DNA of 64,000 bases from Olivibacter sp. SDN3 (GTDB lineage Bacteria > Bacteroidota > Bacteroidia > Sphingobacteriales > Sphingobacteriaceae): NCBI RefSeq assembly GCF_014334135.1, contig NZ_CP060497.1, positions 372,001 through 436,000 on the forward strand, read 5' to 3'. This document shows positions 41,165 to 50,247 of this stretch, piece by piece. Both the position numbers and the translations under genes were made by a program. The notes below the pieces were generated by a model. It was given only the letters and a program-made list of their open reading frames with translations, was not told where the DNA came from and did no database searches. Each line of letters opens with the position of its first letter. The stretch's first letter is position 1.

Positions 41165-42115
41165 TTACGTAAGCCCTGATGAAATAGCATCTGTACCAAA
41201 AGAAGTTTCCGTGTTTTTTTCGGCAACCGCTACCTCGTTGGTATCTTTTACGTCTTGCCTTACAACAGGCCCATTCGCAGCCAATTCACTTCCCTTAACT
41301 TTTGATTTAAAGATTGGCCAAAGTAATTGTGCATACCATTCATCACCTTCATAATGTGAAATGCCATATGTTTTTGGATATTTACGTGTAATTAAGGCTG
41401 TTCCAAAAATAATATCCCATATAAAAAACATATTTCCAAAATTTCCTTTGTAATATCCAACACCATCATCGGTCCTATCTGCATGATGCGCATGATGTGT
41501 CGCAGGTGTAGAAATCGTTCTTTCCAGAACCCATGCAATTGGATGCAACCACTTTTTTTCATAAAGAGGCCTATCCCATTTAATACTCGAATGTGCCATT
41601 TTTGTTATGAGCGATTTGATACCCCTCGCAAATAAAGCTGGATATCCCAATCCTAAATAAACCAATAAGGTTGTCAAATACGTTTGCGAAAAGAAAATGG
41701 TATAGATCATATTCTGTCTGGAAGCCATTGCCATTCCCATGTAAGGTGCCGAATGATGCGTTCTATGGAACCTCCATAACCACGGAATTTCGTGATGTAG
41801 GCGATGATACCAATATTGTGTCAAATCATCGTAAACGCAGATAATAACAAAACCCCAAAAGAAAGGTATCCAGTCAAAAGCATCTTTTGCATAGGGAAGA
41901 ATATAAGGCAAAAACTTTAAGCCAAAATAGGCTACTAATGGTCGGGTAGCCAATCGAGGCAGGGCGTAACAAGCTATATCCAACATTTTTTCGTTTCGGT
42001 TCCATTCCTTACCGTAAAGGCCAAACGAAAATTCAAAAACACCTATAATCAGTGTCAGTACCGGCAACCCCCAAGTATTGAGGTTCGTAAAAATTGATTC
42101 TATAAATTCTATCAT
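41165..42115 (-). CDS. Sterol desaturase / fatty acid hydroxylase family protein
   Basis: A 316-residue integral membrane di-iron oxygenase. Histidine clusters typical of the family are present: YWYHRLHHEIPWLWRFHRTHH (read as HRLHH and HRTHH, about 105-125) and HHAHH (about 213-217). Several membrane helices surround them. Members hydroxylate or desaturate sterols, carotenoids or fatty acids; the substrate here is unknown. The last 40 residues are polar and poorly conserved. It lies within the sulfatase operon, which may hint at a lipid or sterol-like substrate. Confidence 0.9.
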   Translation of the reverse strand: MIEFIESIFTNLNTWGLPVLTLIIGVFEFSFGLYGKEWNRNEKMLDIACYALPRLATRPLVAYFGLKFLPYILPYAKDAFDWIPFFWGFVIICVYDDLTQYWYHRLHHEIPWLWRFHRTHHSAPYMGMAMASRQNMIYTIFFSQTYLTTLLVYLGLGYPALFARGIKSLITKMAHSSIKWDRPLYEKKWLHPIAWVLERTISTPATHHAHHADRTDDGVGYYKGNFGNMFFIWDIIFGTALITRKYPKTYGISHYEGDEWYAQLLWPIFKSKVKGSELAANGPVVRQDVKDTNEVAVAEKNTETSFGTDAISSGLT

Positions 42116-42159
42116 AATCTTTGTTATTAACGAAAAAAATCTAATACTTAATCATCAGG

Positions 42160-42291
42160 TTATTCCAACCAAGGTCGCTGGTCTGTAACAAAAAAATACA
42201 GAAACATCAACAAGATAGGTAGCGCATATATCAATAGGCTCAATAATACGTTGCGAATAATTCGGTCTTTGACGTCTTTTTCTAATTTCAT
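42160..42291 (-). CDS. Small membrane peptide (43 aa)
   Basis: MKLEKDVKDRIIRNVLL..., 43 codons: a charged N-terminus of 13 residues, one hydrophobic helix (VLLSLLIYALPILLMFLYFF, 15-34) and a short polar tail ending RPWLE. It fits 44 bases before the sterol-desaturase gene within the operon, and codon use looks normal. No family recognised. Reasonable as a real gene because position, strand and topology all fit. Confidence 0.6.
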   Translation of the reverse strand: MKLEKDVKDRIIRNVLLSLLIYALPILLMFLYFFVTDQRPWLE

Positions 42292-42349
42292 TTAAAGATC
42301 AATTAGGCATAATCATTAATAATTTCAAACACATACATGCCATCTACGC

Positions 42350-42466
42350 TTACATCAGTTTTTGTAAAAGTGTAATACCCAAACATATGATGAGCGCCGG
42401 GATGAGTGCTACTATAATACCCACCAGAATTTTCTTTAAGAGTAGGATAATATCTTGAAAGGTCAT
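42350..42466 (-). CDS. Possible small membrane peptide (38 aa)
   Basis: MTFQDIILLLKKILVGIIV..., 38 codons, almost entirely hydrophobic from residue 5. Its ATG lies 4 bases after the stop of the rhodanese/thioredoxin gene. A different frame over the same DNA (42303-42470, in phase with the preceding gene after its stop) also encodes a protein-like sequence, so which frame is real is uncertain. Confidence 0.45.
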   Translation of the reverse strand: MTFQDIILLLKKILVGIIVALIPALIICLGITLLQKLM

Positions 42467-42470
42467 TTTT

Positions 42471-43178
42471 TTAAAGTTTATGTTTATTTAACTGATTAAC
42501 AATCTCCTCCTTAGAGGATAAACCAGTTTTCTTCCACACCACTTCATTTTCTTTGTAAAGAATAAGTGTTGGCAAAGCTTCAACAGCTAACTCTTTTATC
42601 AATTGCTTATTATCATACGCCTCGATATCGACCAATTTGAATACATCTGAATGTTCGCTAACAACCTCTGCCACTACTGGCTTTAGTTTTTGGCATCCTC
42701 CGCAATAGCGGGATCCTACATCCACCAACACCAATTGATCAGCTTTCACCTGCTCTTGAAAATCAGCAAGTGAAAGTCCCTCATCCACCGTTGATTCTAC
42801 TGGCTTTCCTTTCCCGATCCATTTGCTGAGTCCTCCTGGAAATTCATACACCTCCCCAAAACCAAGCTCTTGCAAAAGAACAGCTAACTTTCCGCTCCTC
42901 CCATTACCTATCGAATAGACAAACACAGGTTTCTCTTTATTAAGTTGTTTTACAACAGCGCTTAATTGTTCTTCATCTACGACGTTTACAGCGCCTTTCA
43001 CGTGATTCTGTTGGTACTCTTCGTAAGAACGTGCATCTAAGATCTGTGCTTCGCCCGCTTGGGCTTCCAATTTTTGCTCAAAATCGACAAAGGGGATTAA
43101 TGTCTTTTTGGTTTGCTGTTGTCCAGACACCATACTTTGTGCCGATAGCAACAACATCATCATAATTAACTTTTTCAT
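42471..43178 (-). CDS. Rhodanese-thioredoxin fusion, rhodanese site lost
   Basis: A 235-residue exported protein (signal peptide 1-20, SMVSGQ). Residues about 30-128 form a rhodanese fold, but the active-site loop reads VYSIGNGRSGK with Ser89 where a catalytic cysteine belongs, so sulfur transfer is unlikely. Residues about 135-233 are a thioredoxin domain with CGGC at 159-162, a redox-active pair. It lies 25 bases after the sulfatase gene. It may keep cysteines of the sulfatase or of the formylglycine-generating enzyme reduced (inference). A paralogue at 59617-60348 keeps the rhodanese cysteine. Confidence 0.9.
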   Translation of the reverse strand: MKKLIMMMLLLSAQSMVSGQQQTKKTLIPFVDFEQKLEAQAGEAQILDARSYEEYQQNHVKGAVNVVDEEQLSAVVKQLNKEKPVFVYSIGNGRSGKLAVLLQELGFGEVYEFPGGLSKWIGKGKPVESTVDEGLSLADFQEQVKADQLVLVDVGSRYCGGCQKLKPVVAEVVSEHSDVFKLVDIEAYDNKQLIKELAVEALPTLILYKENEVVWKKTGLSSKEEIVNQLNKHKL

Positions 43179-43203
43179 CGTGTATTGTACTTTATCATTG
43201 TTA

Positions 43204-45042
43204 CTATTTTGTTTCCGTACTGCGCCTATCTACCACGTCATCCCAATTAATTAATGGATACACATTGTTTACTTTCGCTTCCTCGTCGAATAGCGCTTTC
43301 AGTTCTTCCAGCTTTTCCGGATGCTGCTTTGAAAGGTCATTTTGTTCATTAAAGTCCTCGTCGAGATGGTATAATTGCCAGTCAATATTAGCCGGATCAT
43401 CGAAGCTAACATTACGTATTCTTCCTCCTTTATTTTCATCTATTTTAAAAGCTAGACTGGCTTTCCACCCATCCTTATATATTGCCCGAGAACCAAAAAT
43501 GTAATAATATTGCACTAAATGTTGTGAAGGGGCCTCTTTATCATTAAACGAGTAAAATAAAGAAGTTTGTATGCTATCTTGTTTGATGCCCCTGATATAT
43601 GTTGGAGCTTCGATATTCAGGAACTCCAAAGTTGTAGGAAGTAAATCGTTCACATATCCATATTGATGCCTTAAACCGCCTTTCTCCTTAATCGTTTTAG
43701 GATAGAAAACAATCAGGGGATTGCGCGTACCTCCTTCGGCATGCGCATCCTGTTTCCAATATTTAAAGGGTGTATTCGTGGCCTGGGCCCATCCTAGAGG
43801 ATAGTTTCCATTAGTTGCCTCTGGCGTACCTATCAAGTCGAAATTTTCTAGATGCGCTTTAATAGCTTCTTCTTCTGATTGTTCTTGTAAAAGGGCTGTT
43901 GCCGGTGCACGCTTGATCGTCCCATATTGGGTTCCTTCTTTGCTCCCGCCATTGTCGCCTATCACCAAAAGTATTAAGGTATTATCTAATTGATTGATCG
44001 ATTGCAGATGATCAATTAATCTTCCCACCTCATAATCGGTATACGTTAAATATCCGGCATAGACCTCAAAGAAACGTGTATATACTTTTTTTGCGTCATC
44101 TGAAAGGTCATTCCACGCTTTAATATATGGGTTACGGGCGGGCAAAGTAGCATTGGCCGGGATAAGCCCTAATTTCTTTTGGCGCTCAAACACCTCTTCA
44201 CGATAAACATCCCAGCCATCGTCAAATTTACCTTTATAGAGATCACGCCATTTCTTTTCTACCTGATGTGGCGAATGGACTGCAGCAGGCGAATAATATA
44301 AAAAGAACGGTTTAGCTGGGTCAGCTTTCTTTTGACGATCAATAAAACTGATCGCTTTATCCGTAATTTGTTCACTGAGATGCCGACCATCAGGGTCCAC
44401 ATGTGCATTATCCTCCACTAAATCCGGTTTGTATTGGTCCGTTGCAGATCCTAAGAAACCAAAAAAATGGTCAAAGCCTTTACCGGATGGCCACCTATCA
44501 AAGGGACCGGCATCGGTGGCGTCCTGATCCGGTGTTAGTCCGTATTTTCCTACAGCAAACGTATTGTAACCATTTTCTCGCAAAATTTCGGCAATGGTGC
44601 CTTTGTCAGAAGGGATTCTACCATCCCAACCAGGAAAACCAAAAGATGCCCATTTATGAGAAAAACCACCTTCATGCACCCGATGGTGATTACGACCAGT
44701 TAATAATGCCGCTCTCGTGGGAGCACAAATCGCTGCAGTATGAAAATTCGTATACCTCAGTCCATTATTTGCCAAACTATCAAAGGTGGGTGTAGGAATT
44801 AACCCACCGAAAGCACTTGCTGCTCCAAAACCTACATCGTCCAAGAGAATCCAAACTACGTTTGGTGCACCTTCCGGTGCTTTGACCGGATCCGTCCAAG
44901 ATTCCTTAGAATCCTTATATTGCTCACCGATTATTCCTTTAAAGGTCTCTTGCTGCTGCGTAATATTTTGTGCACCCAGATAACCGGGGGTTAGCAGTGT
45001 GCCTAAGCAAACACCCAAAATGATTGATTTTTTCATGATCAA
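43204..45042 (-). CDS. Arylsulfatase (type I, formylglycine-dependent)
   Basis: A 612-residue exported sulfatase (signal peptide to about 24, YLGAQ). Metal-binding LLDDVGFG (66-73) and the formylglycine motif CAPTRAALLTGR with Cys106 are intact. The FGGLIPTPTFDSLANNG and TGRNHH contexts resemble aryl-sulfatases of the Pseudomonas AtsA type rather than glycan sulfatases. It hydrolyses sulfate esters in the periplasm after Cys106 is converted to formylglycine, presumably by the enzyme encoded at the end of the same operon. The start may be two codons later (MKKSII). It follows susD by 58 bases. Confidence 0.95.
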   Translation of the reverse strand: MIMKKSIILGVCLGTLLTPGYLGAQNITQQQETFKGIIGEQYKDSKESWTDPVKAPEGAPNVVWILLDDVGFGAASAFGGLIPTPTFDSLANNGLRYTNFHTAAICAPTRAALLTGRNHHRVHEGGFSHKWASFGFPGWDGRIPSDKGTIAEILRENGYNTFAVGKYGLTPDQDATDAGPFDRWPSGKGFDHFFGFLGSATDQYKPDLVEDNAHVDPDGRHLSEQITDKAISFIDRQKKADPAKPFFLYYSPAAVHSPHQVEKKWRDLYKGKFDDGWDVYREEVFERQKKLGLIPANATLPARNPYIKAWNDLSDDAKKVYTRFFEVYAGYLTYTDYEVGRLIDHLQSINQLDNTLILLVIGDNGGSKEGTQYGTIKRAPATALLQEQSEEEAIKAHLENFDLIGTPEATNGNYPLGWAQATNTPFKYWKQDAHAEGGTRNPLIVFYPKTIKEKGGLRHQYGYVNDLLPTTLEFLNIEAPTYIRGIKQDSIQTSLFYSFNDKEAPSQHLVQYYYIFGSRAIYKDGWKASLAFKIDENKGGRIRNVSFDDPANIDWQLYHLDEDFNEQNDLSKQHPEKLEELKALFDEEAKVNNVYPLINWDDVVDRRSTETK

Positions 45043-45100
45043 CGTTTCTTATCAAGGTTTAAAATCATTTTATTCATATAGCCTGTATACTTTTGCTTTC

Positions 45101-46663
45101 TTAATTCCACTCCGGGTTTTGCTCCAACAGATGATTATTGTCTATTTCCGATTGCGGTATAGGGTATAAATAATGCTTATCGGCAGCATTGGTCTTGCCA
45201 ACTTTATGCAGATTTCTAACTAAAACACCGCTCCCCGAAGCATCTTTCTGTCTAATCAGGTCAAACCAGCGCTGATATTCAAATGTCAGTTCAAGCCGTC
45301 TGTCGAAATAGACCGAATCCCGAAATTGATCTTTTGTAAGACCTGCAGTGAGATCTGGTAGTCCGGCCCTATTTCTCACGCGATTTAATGAACGGTAGGC
45401 CTTTGGTGTCGGGCCGTTTAATTCATTTTCCGCCTCTGCATGGATCAACAATAAATCGGCGTATCTTATAATAGCTACATTTGCAGCAGATTCGCTGGTT
45501 ACAGCTAATGAATTGGGATCCCATAGTTTATTGAAAAATGGTGTAGAATCCTGCGGAACGGCAGGATTATTTATAGGTAGACCGTACTGCTGATTGTTGG
45601 TCGGACTGTTAAAATGAGTAACGAAAGTAACGTACTTACGCTTATCTTGTGGTGAAAACAATTTAAATATACTAAAATAGTTGTCTTCACCCTCCCTATA
45701 GAAACGCACCATATGTGCATAAGTCCCTCTTAAACCTGGTATTCCACCTAAGATAGCCCGTAGCATCTCACTATTTCCCTGATTAAGGGAATTAGACTTG
45801 AACTGTGCAGAAAAAATATGTTCTACACCATTTTTATGTGCCGGTAAAAAAACTTCCGCATAGTTCTCGATCAAGTCATAACCATATTCACCACTACCAC
45901 CATCCTGTGGAGAAAGCGCCTCTTCTGCCGTACGGACAGCGTCTTCATAGTGCAACTGGATATTTAATGGTAGGGAAGCTTTGGTGAGATACACTTTCGC
46001 TAACAGCGCTTTAGCTGCTCCCGCAGTCGCTCTACCTACGTCTGGCGAAGAATAAGATGGCGGCAAAACGTCGGCAGCTTCTTTCAAATCGGTTTCGATC
46101 TGCGTATAAACTTCAGCGGCGGTTGATTTGGCAACAGCATAATCATTTGCATCTATGAACTCCTGATTTTCAATAATTAAGGGCACACCACCGTATAGTC
46201 GAACCAAATTGAAATAATATAGCGCGCGTAAAAACTTCGCCTCTCCGAGCAGCCGGTTTTTCAGCTGTTCATCGAATTCAATCTCTGGAATTTTCTCCAG
46301 TGCTACATTCGCTTTTTTTATCGCGGCATAATGTTGCTGCCAAATTTCATAAACCCGTAGATTTGTGGAAGAGTGCGCTAACACAGAAAGTGAGCGAACG
46401 TCCGGATTCGTCGCTCCCGGCCCGGGATCTTCATCGTCTCCCGCCATATTCATCCCTGTATTGAATAAGGTATTATAAGGCGTTTGCAAACCGCCCGCAT
46501 TCAGAAGAAAATACACGGCATTCACAGCATTTACTGCATCCTCCTGTGTATTATAAAATTGATTATCCGAAATGATCGCCGCAGGTTCTTCTTCCAAAAA
46601 CTTTTTGCAAGAAACAAGGCAAAAAAGGGATAGTATAATTAAGAGATTATTAACAGATTTCAT
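45101..46663 (-). CDS. RagB/SusD-family nutrient-binding lipoprotein
   Basis: A 520-residue surface lipoprotein, lipobox LVSC with Cys19, followed by KKFLEEEPAAIISDNQFY, the classical SusD opening. The C-terminal RRLELTFEYQRWFDLIRQ and the ending YPIPQSEIDNNHLLEQNPEW (read as two halves) are standard SusD motifs. Works with the SusC protein encoded 12 bases upstream to bind the substrate of the sulfatase operon. Ligand unknown. Confidence 0.95.
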   Translation of the reverse strand: MKSVNNLLIILSLFCLVSCKKFLEEEPAAIISDNQFYNTQEDAVNAVNAVYFLLNAGGLQTPYNTLFNTGMNMAGDDEDPGPGATNPDVRSLSVLAHSSTNLRVYEIWQQHYAAIKKANVALEKIPEIEFDEQLKNRLLGEAKFLRALYYFNLVRLYGGVPLIIENQEFIDANDYAVAKSTAAEVYTQIETDLKEAADVLPPSYSSPDVGRATAGAAKALLAKVYLTKASLPLNIQLHYEDAVRTAEEALSPQDGGSGEYGYDLIENYAEVFLPAHKNGVEHIFSAQFKSNSLNQGNSEMLRAILGGIPGLRGTYAHMVRFYREGEDNYFSIFKLFSPQDKRKYVTFVTHFNSPTNNQQYGLPINNPAVPQDSTPFFNKLWDPNSLAVTSESAANVAIIRYADLLLIHAEAENELNGPTPKAYRSLNRVRNRAGLPDLTAGLTKDQFRDSVYFDRRLELTFEYQRWFDLIRQKDASGSGVLVRNLHKVGKTNAADKHYLYPIPQSEIDNNHLLEQNPEWN

Positions 46664-46675
46664 AGTTTAAAATTG

Positions 46676-49600
46676 TTATAATGCAAGTTGAACACCTAGT
46701 TGAAAAGATTTATTGTTGGGATAGATACCGTTATCTATACCCCTATTAATCAGCGACTGCTCACTGGAGCTTACTTCCGGATCAAAACCGGTATAATTAG
46801 TTAGTGTCCAAGCATTTTGTGCAGAAACATATATACGAAGACTTTCTAAGCCACTTTTACCAAGAAAGCTTTTTGGCAAAGTATAGCCTAAGGCAATATT
46901 CTTTAAGCGCAGATAGGAAGCGCTTTCTATAAAACGATCAGAAATAGTGATCGCGGGATCCTGAAAAGCTGCTTTTACTTCCGTATCCGTATTTGTTGGC
47001 GTCCATCGATCCAACATTACCCGGGACGCATTTACGTAACCTGTACCGAGCTCAAGATTGGCGCGGTTTGCATTATAGATTTTCCCTCCTGCCTGTCCTT
47101 GAAAGAAAACAGAGAGATCAAAGCCCTTGTATGAAAAAGTGTTTGTTAGACCCGCAACTAAACCCGGTTGATTGGAAACGACCACCCTGTCGCCAGCCTG
47201 CGTGATCTGTCCATCGCCATTGATATCTCGATATTTTTGCCCGCCTGGACTTCTATTCTGTTGCGGAGTGAGTGGCACATCCCCTTCCTGGATAATTCCA
47301 TCCGTTTGATATACGATGAACGAACCCAAAGGATAACCGACCTTGGCAATAGAAGGCTCAGAAATTGTTGGTATAATCTGATCAACCCCTTCACCCAAAT
47401 CCAAAATCTTATTGGTATTTCTCGATACCATCGCGATGGTCTTCCAGCTGAAAGGGCCTGTCAGGTTATTTGAATTAACATATAACTCAATACCCTGATT
47501 GGAAACCGCACCAATATTTTGATAGATGGTAGCAGCCTGCCCTCCCCCGTGTTCGGCGAGCCCAGAACTACCCGGAACGGTCCTGCTCAATAACAGGTCG
47601 GTAGTCTTTTTATAATAATAATCAGCTACGATACTAATTCTGTTATCAAAGAGACCGATATCGATTCCACCGTCAAACTGAAAGGTTTTCTCCCAACCTA
47701 GATTAGGATTTACCACAGTTATCGGAGCAAAGCCGTGCACAGTGGTATTTGAAAAGTTGTATCTAAAGTAGTCTAACCGAGCTAACGATTGATAAGAAGG
47801 GATGTTCTGGTTCCCAGTGGTTCCCGCACTTAAACGCAACTTAAGCTGACTAATGTTTTTAACATTAAAAAAGTCTTCATTATTAACGTTCCATCCAAAA
47901 GCAGCCGATGGGAAATAACCCCACTTATTTCCGGCCCCAAATCTCGAAGATCCATCTGAACGGAAAGTTAACGTCAATAAATAACGATCATCATAAGCAT
48001 AGTTTACACGCCCAAGGAATGAAGCAAGCGACCAGTCATTGGCATCGGAACGAGGAATTCTATTCGTTACCCCAGTAGCTAAATTATTAAAACTGAAGGC
48101 ATCAGTAGCGAAACCTGCTGCTTCAGCGACAGCGCCTTCACTCTTGGATTGCTGCGCAGTAAACCCTACTATCGCATTAATTCGATTTTTATCGTTAATC
48201 GTTTTATCATAACTCAACGTATTTTCGTTTAACCAATTCGAGGTAAACAAAGAACCCACCTGCGCTAAACCATCTAAATCCAAACCTTCGGACGTTGTTT
48301 TCGGCAAGTAGCGGTTTTGTTTATTGTCGAGAATATCCACTCCCAATAATACTTTCGCCTTTAGTCCGGTTATAATTTCATATTCTCCAGAAACGCTACC
48401 CAAAAGACGATTGATTTTTGACTCGTTAAGTTGATTATATAAAGAATTGATTGGGTTCTGCAAAGTAGATTCAAACGGACTGTTGATTACAAAAGAGCCA
48501 TCATCCTGATAAACCGGTAAAGCAGGAGGGGTTAACAACAGGTTCCCCACGACAGCAGTTGGCGCGATATCGGCTTTTGACCCGCTCGCTGCCAGGTTAG
48601 CCGTCAATTTCAAGCGATCATTATAATCGTGAAGTACATTAATTCTACCAGAAATCCGGTTAAATCCTGTATTCTGCAAAATTCCTTCCTGATTGAAATA
48701 GTTACCGGAAATGGCCAATCGGGTACGCTCGCCTCCAGACAGGATAGAAAGGTTATGGTTCTGTATGGGTGCTTGCCTAAATGCCGCAGCCTGCCAATCT
48801 GTTCCTACACCACTGGTATCCAGCGAATATCCAATAGGCGTTGGTAATGTAGCCGTTCTACCCGAATTTGCTGCCGCATCTTTACGCAACTGCCACCATT
48901 CTCCAGCATTTAGTAAAGGGATAGTTCGCACAACTTCTTGATAACCATAGAAACCATCGTAGTTGATAGAGGATTGATTTCTTGAGCCACTCTTTGTTGT
49001 GATGATTACCACTCCGTTTGCACCCCTCGAACCGTAAATTGCCGTTGCTGAGGCATCTTTTAATACATCGATAGACTCGATATCAGAAGTATTAATGGTT
49101 GATAATGGATTAATTTTTGAACCTGTGTTCACACCTGCATCATTCGAAGAGTAATCGTTATCTATTGGAAAACCATCGATTACATAGAGCGGATCACTCC
49201 CGGCAGTAATCGAATTATTCCCTCTTATCTGAACACTTACACCACCACCAGGTTGACCGGAAGTCTGCGTTACAGACACACCAGGAACGGATCCTTGTAA
49301 CAAACGCTCTGCCGAAGCAACAGGCTGAGCTTTCACCTCAGCAGGTACCGTCGCTATTGCTCCAGTTAAATCGCCCCTTCTTTGTGTACCGTAACCAACT
49401 ACCACCACATCTTCTAATTGATTAAAATCTGGTTCTAAAGCAATCTCGACAGGACTGCCGTTGACAACTACATTGGCAGTCTTATATCCAACGTAATGAA
49501 CAATCAAGGTATAGGGAAACTTCTGCCCCGTTATAAATTTAAATTTTCCATCTCCATCGGTACCAGCTTTATGCGTAGTTCCTTCGATATCTACAGTTGC

Positions 49601-49756
49601 TCCAGCGAGTGGCTCCCCCGTACCTGCATCAACAACCTTTCCATCTAACGTGGAGTTAATCAGTGGCTTCGTTTGCCCAAAAGACATGTGACCTAGGCTC
49701 ATAAACCAAAGCCAGAACAAAACTGTATAAAAATTTCTCCATCGCTTTTTTTCCAT
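46676..49756 (-). CDS. SusC/RagA-family TonB-linked outer-membrane transporter
   Basis: 1026 residues from MEKKRWRNFYT; the open frame extends 16 codons further. Signal peptide ends MSFGQ (about residue 28). Domains: carboxypeptidase-regulatory-like (about 38-110), a plug with EDVVVVGYGTQRRGDLTGAI and LLQGSVPGVSVTQTSGQPGG, then the barrel ending KSFQLGVQLAL. First gene of the long sulfatase operon. No sigma/anti-sigma pair is adjacent, so regulation must come from elsewhere or from the long leader upstream. Confidence 0.95.
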   Translation of the reverse strand: MEKKRWRNFYTVLFWLWFMSLGHMSFGQTKPLINSTLDGKVVDAGTGEPLAGATVDIEGTTHKAGTDGDGKFKFITGQKFPYTLIVHYVGYKTANVVVNGSPVEIALEPDFNQLEDVVVVGYGTQRRGDLTGAIATVPAEVKAQPVASAERLLQGSVPGVSVTQTSGQPGGGVSVQIRGNNSITAGSDPLYVIDGFPIDNDYSSNDAGVNTGSKINPLSTINTSDIESIDVLKDASATAIYGSRGANGVVIITTKSGSRNQSSINYDGFYGYQEVVRTIPLLNAGEWWQLRKDAAANSGRTATLPTPIGYSLDTSGVGTDWQAAAFRQAPIQNHNLSILSGGERTRLAISGNYFNQEGILQNTGFNRISGRINVLHDYNDRLKLTANLAASGSKADIAPTAVVGNLLLTPPALPVYQDDGSFVINSPFESTLQNPINSLYNQLNESKINRLLGSVSGEYEIITGLKAKVLLGVDILDNKQNRYLPKTTSEGLDLDGLAQVGSLFTSNWLNENTLSYDKTINDKNRINAIVGFTAQQSKSEGAVAEAAGFATDAFSFNNLATGVTNRIPRSDANDWSLASFLGRVNYAYDDRYLLTLTFRSDGSSRFGAGNKWGYFPSAAFGWNVNNEDFFNVKNISQLKLRLSAGTTGNQNIPSYQSLARLDYFRYNFSNTTVHGFAPITVVNPNLGWEKTFQFDGGIDIGLFDNRISIVADYYYKKTTDLLLSRTVPGSSGLAEHGGGQAATIYQNIGAVSNQGIELYVNSNNLTGPFSWKTIAMVSRNTNKILDLGEGVDQIIPTISEPSIAKVGYPLGSFIVYQTDGIIQEGDVPLTPQQNRSPGGQKYRDINGDGQITQAGDRVVVSNQPGLVAGLTNTFSYKGFDLSVFFQGQAGGKIYNANRANLELGTGYVNASRVMLDRWTPTNTDTEVKAAFQDPAITISDRFIESASYLRLKNIALGYTLPKSFLGKSGLESLRIYVSAQNAWTLTNYTGFDPEVSSSEQSLINRGIDNGIYPNNKSFQLGVQLAL

Positions 49757-49925
49757 AAAGGGATAGGATGCCTTAAAAGACAAATAGTTGTTAAAATTGA
49801 TCATTATAAATAAAATGTAAATGCAAATGATACGAGGCCACGTAATCGATAGTGCGTGACAGTATCTATTTATTTAGCTCCTAAAAACAGTGTCTTTATA
49901 TGGTTTTAAAGACGCAATAAGTATG

Positions 49926-50012
49926 TTACCAGGTGAGGTCATTGTTTAGCAACAACAGCGGTTGCGCATCATCGCATATAACATCGATGAATAAGTTCTT
50001 GAAGGTCGACAT
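49926..50012 (-). CDS. Possible 28-aa leader peptide
   Basis: ATG at 50012, stop at 49926; MSTFKNLFIDVICDDAQ then PLLLLNNDLTW. The frame is open for 44 codons including the part before the ATG. No clear ribosome-binding site. It would be translated from the leader of the susC-sulfatase transcript. Could be chance. Confidence 0.3.
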   Translation of the reverse strand: MSTFKNLFIDVICDDAQPLLLLNNDLTW

Positions 50013-50135
50013 GATAATAAATCGAAGTGATCTTTCAGGTGATTTGCTGTTAGGTTGGCTTTAATCTGTTTCATCGTTTTAACATCGAATACGTTAATAA
50101 TTTAATCTACTATTTTAGTAGACATTTCAATCATA

Positions 50136-50143
50136 CAAATATA
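50136..50143 (-). promoter_or_regulatory. Putative -7 element for the sulfatase operon
   Basis: The minus strand reads TATATTTG, fitting TAnnTTTG. No TTTG at 19-21 bases upstream; a weaker call. Confidence 0.4.
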
Positions 50144-50247
50144 GCGCTACAACAAACAGATCGTTAGGACTAAAATATTCATAAAATAGCTATAAAATAT
50201 TCGTAAAAACCGATTATAAGTAAAAAATTAAGCTATCTCTACTATTA

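Larger units (their letters stand above)
49757..50247. other. Long leader region upstream of susC (sulfatase operon)
   Basis: About 490 bp. A leftward -7 element TATATTTG (complement of 50136-50143) would start a leader of roughly 370 nt. Just downstream of that start lies a 7-bp hairpin TCTACTA/TAGTAGA (50106-50122). On the minus strand a 28-codon frame (49926-50012, MSTFKNLFIDVICDD...) is open and uses normal codons. No RNA gene recognised. Confidence 0.5.
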
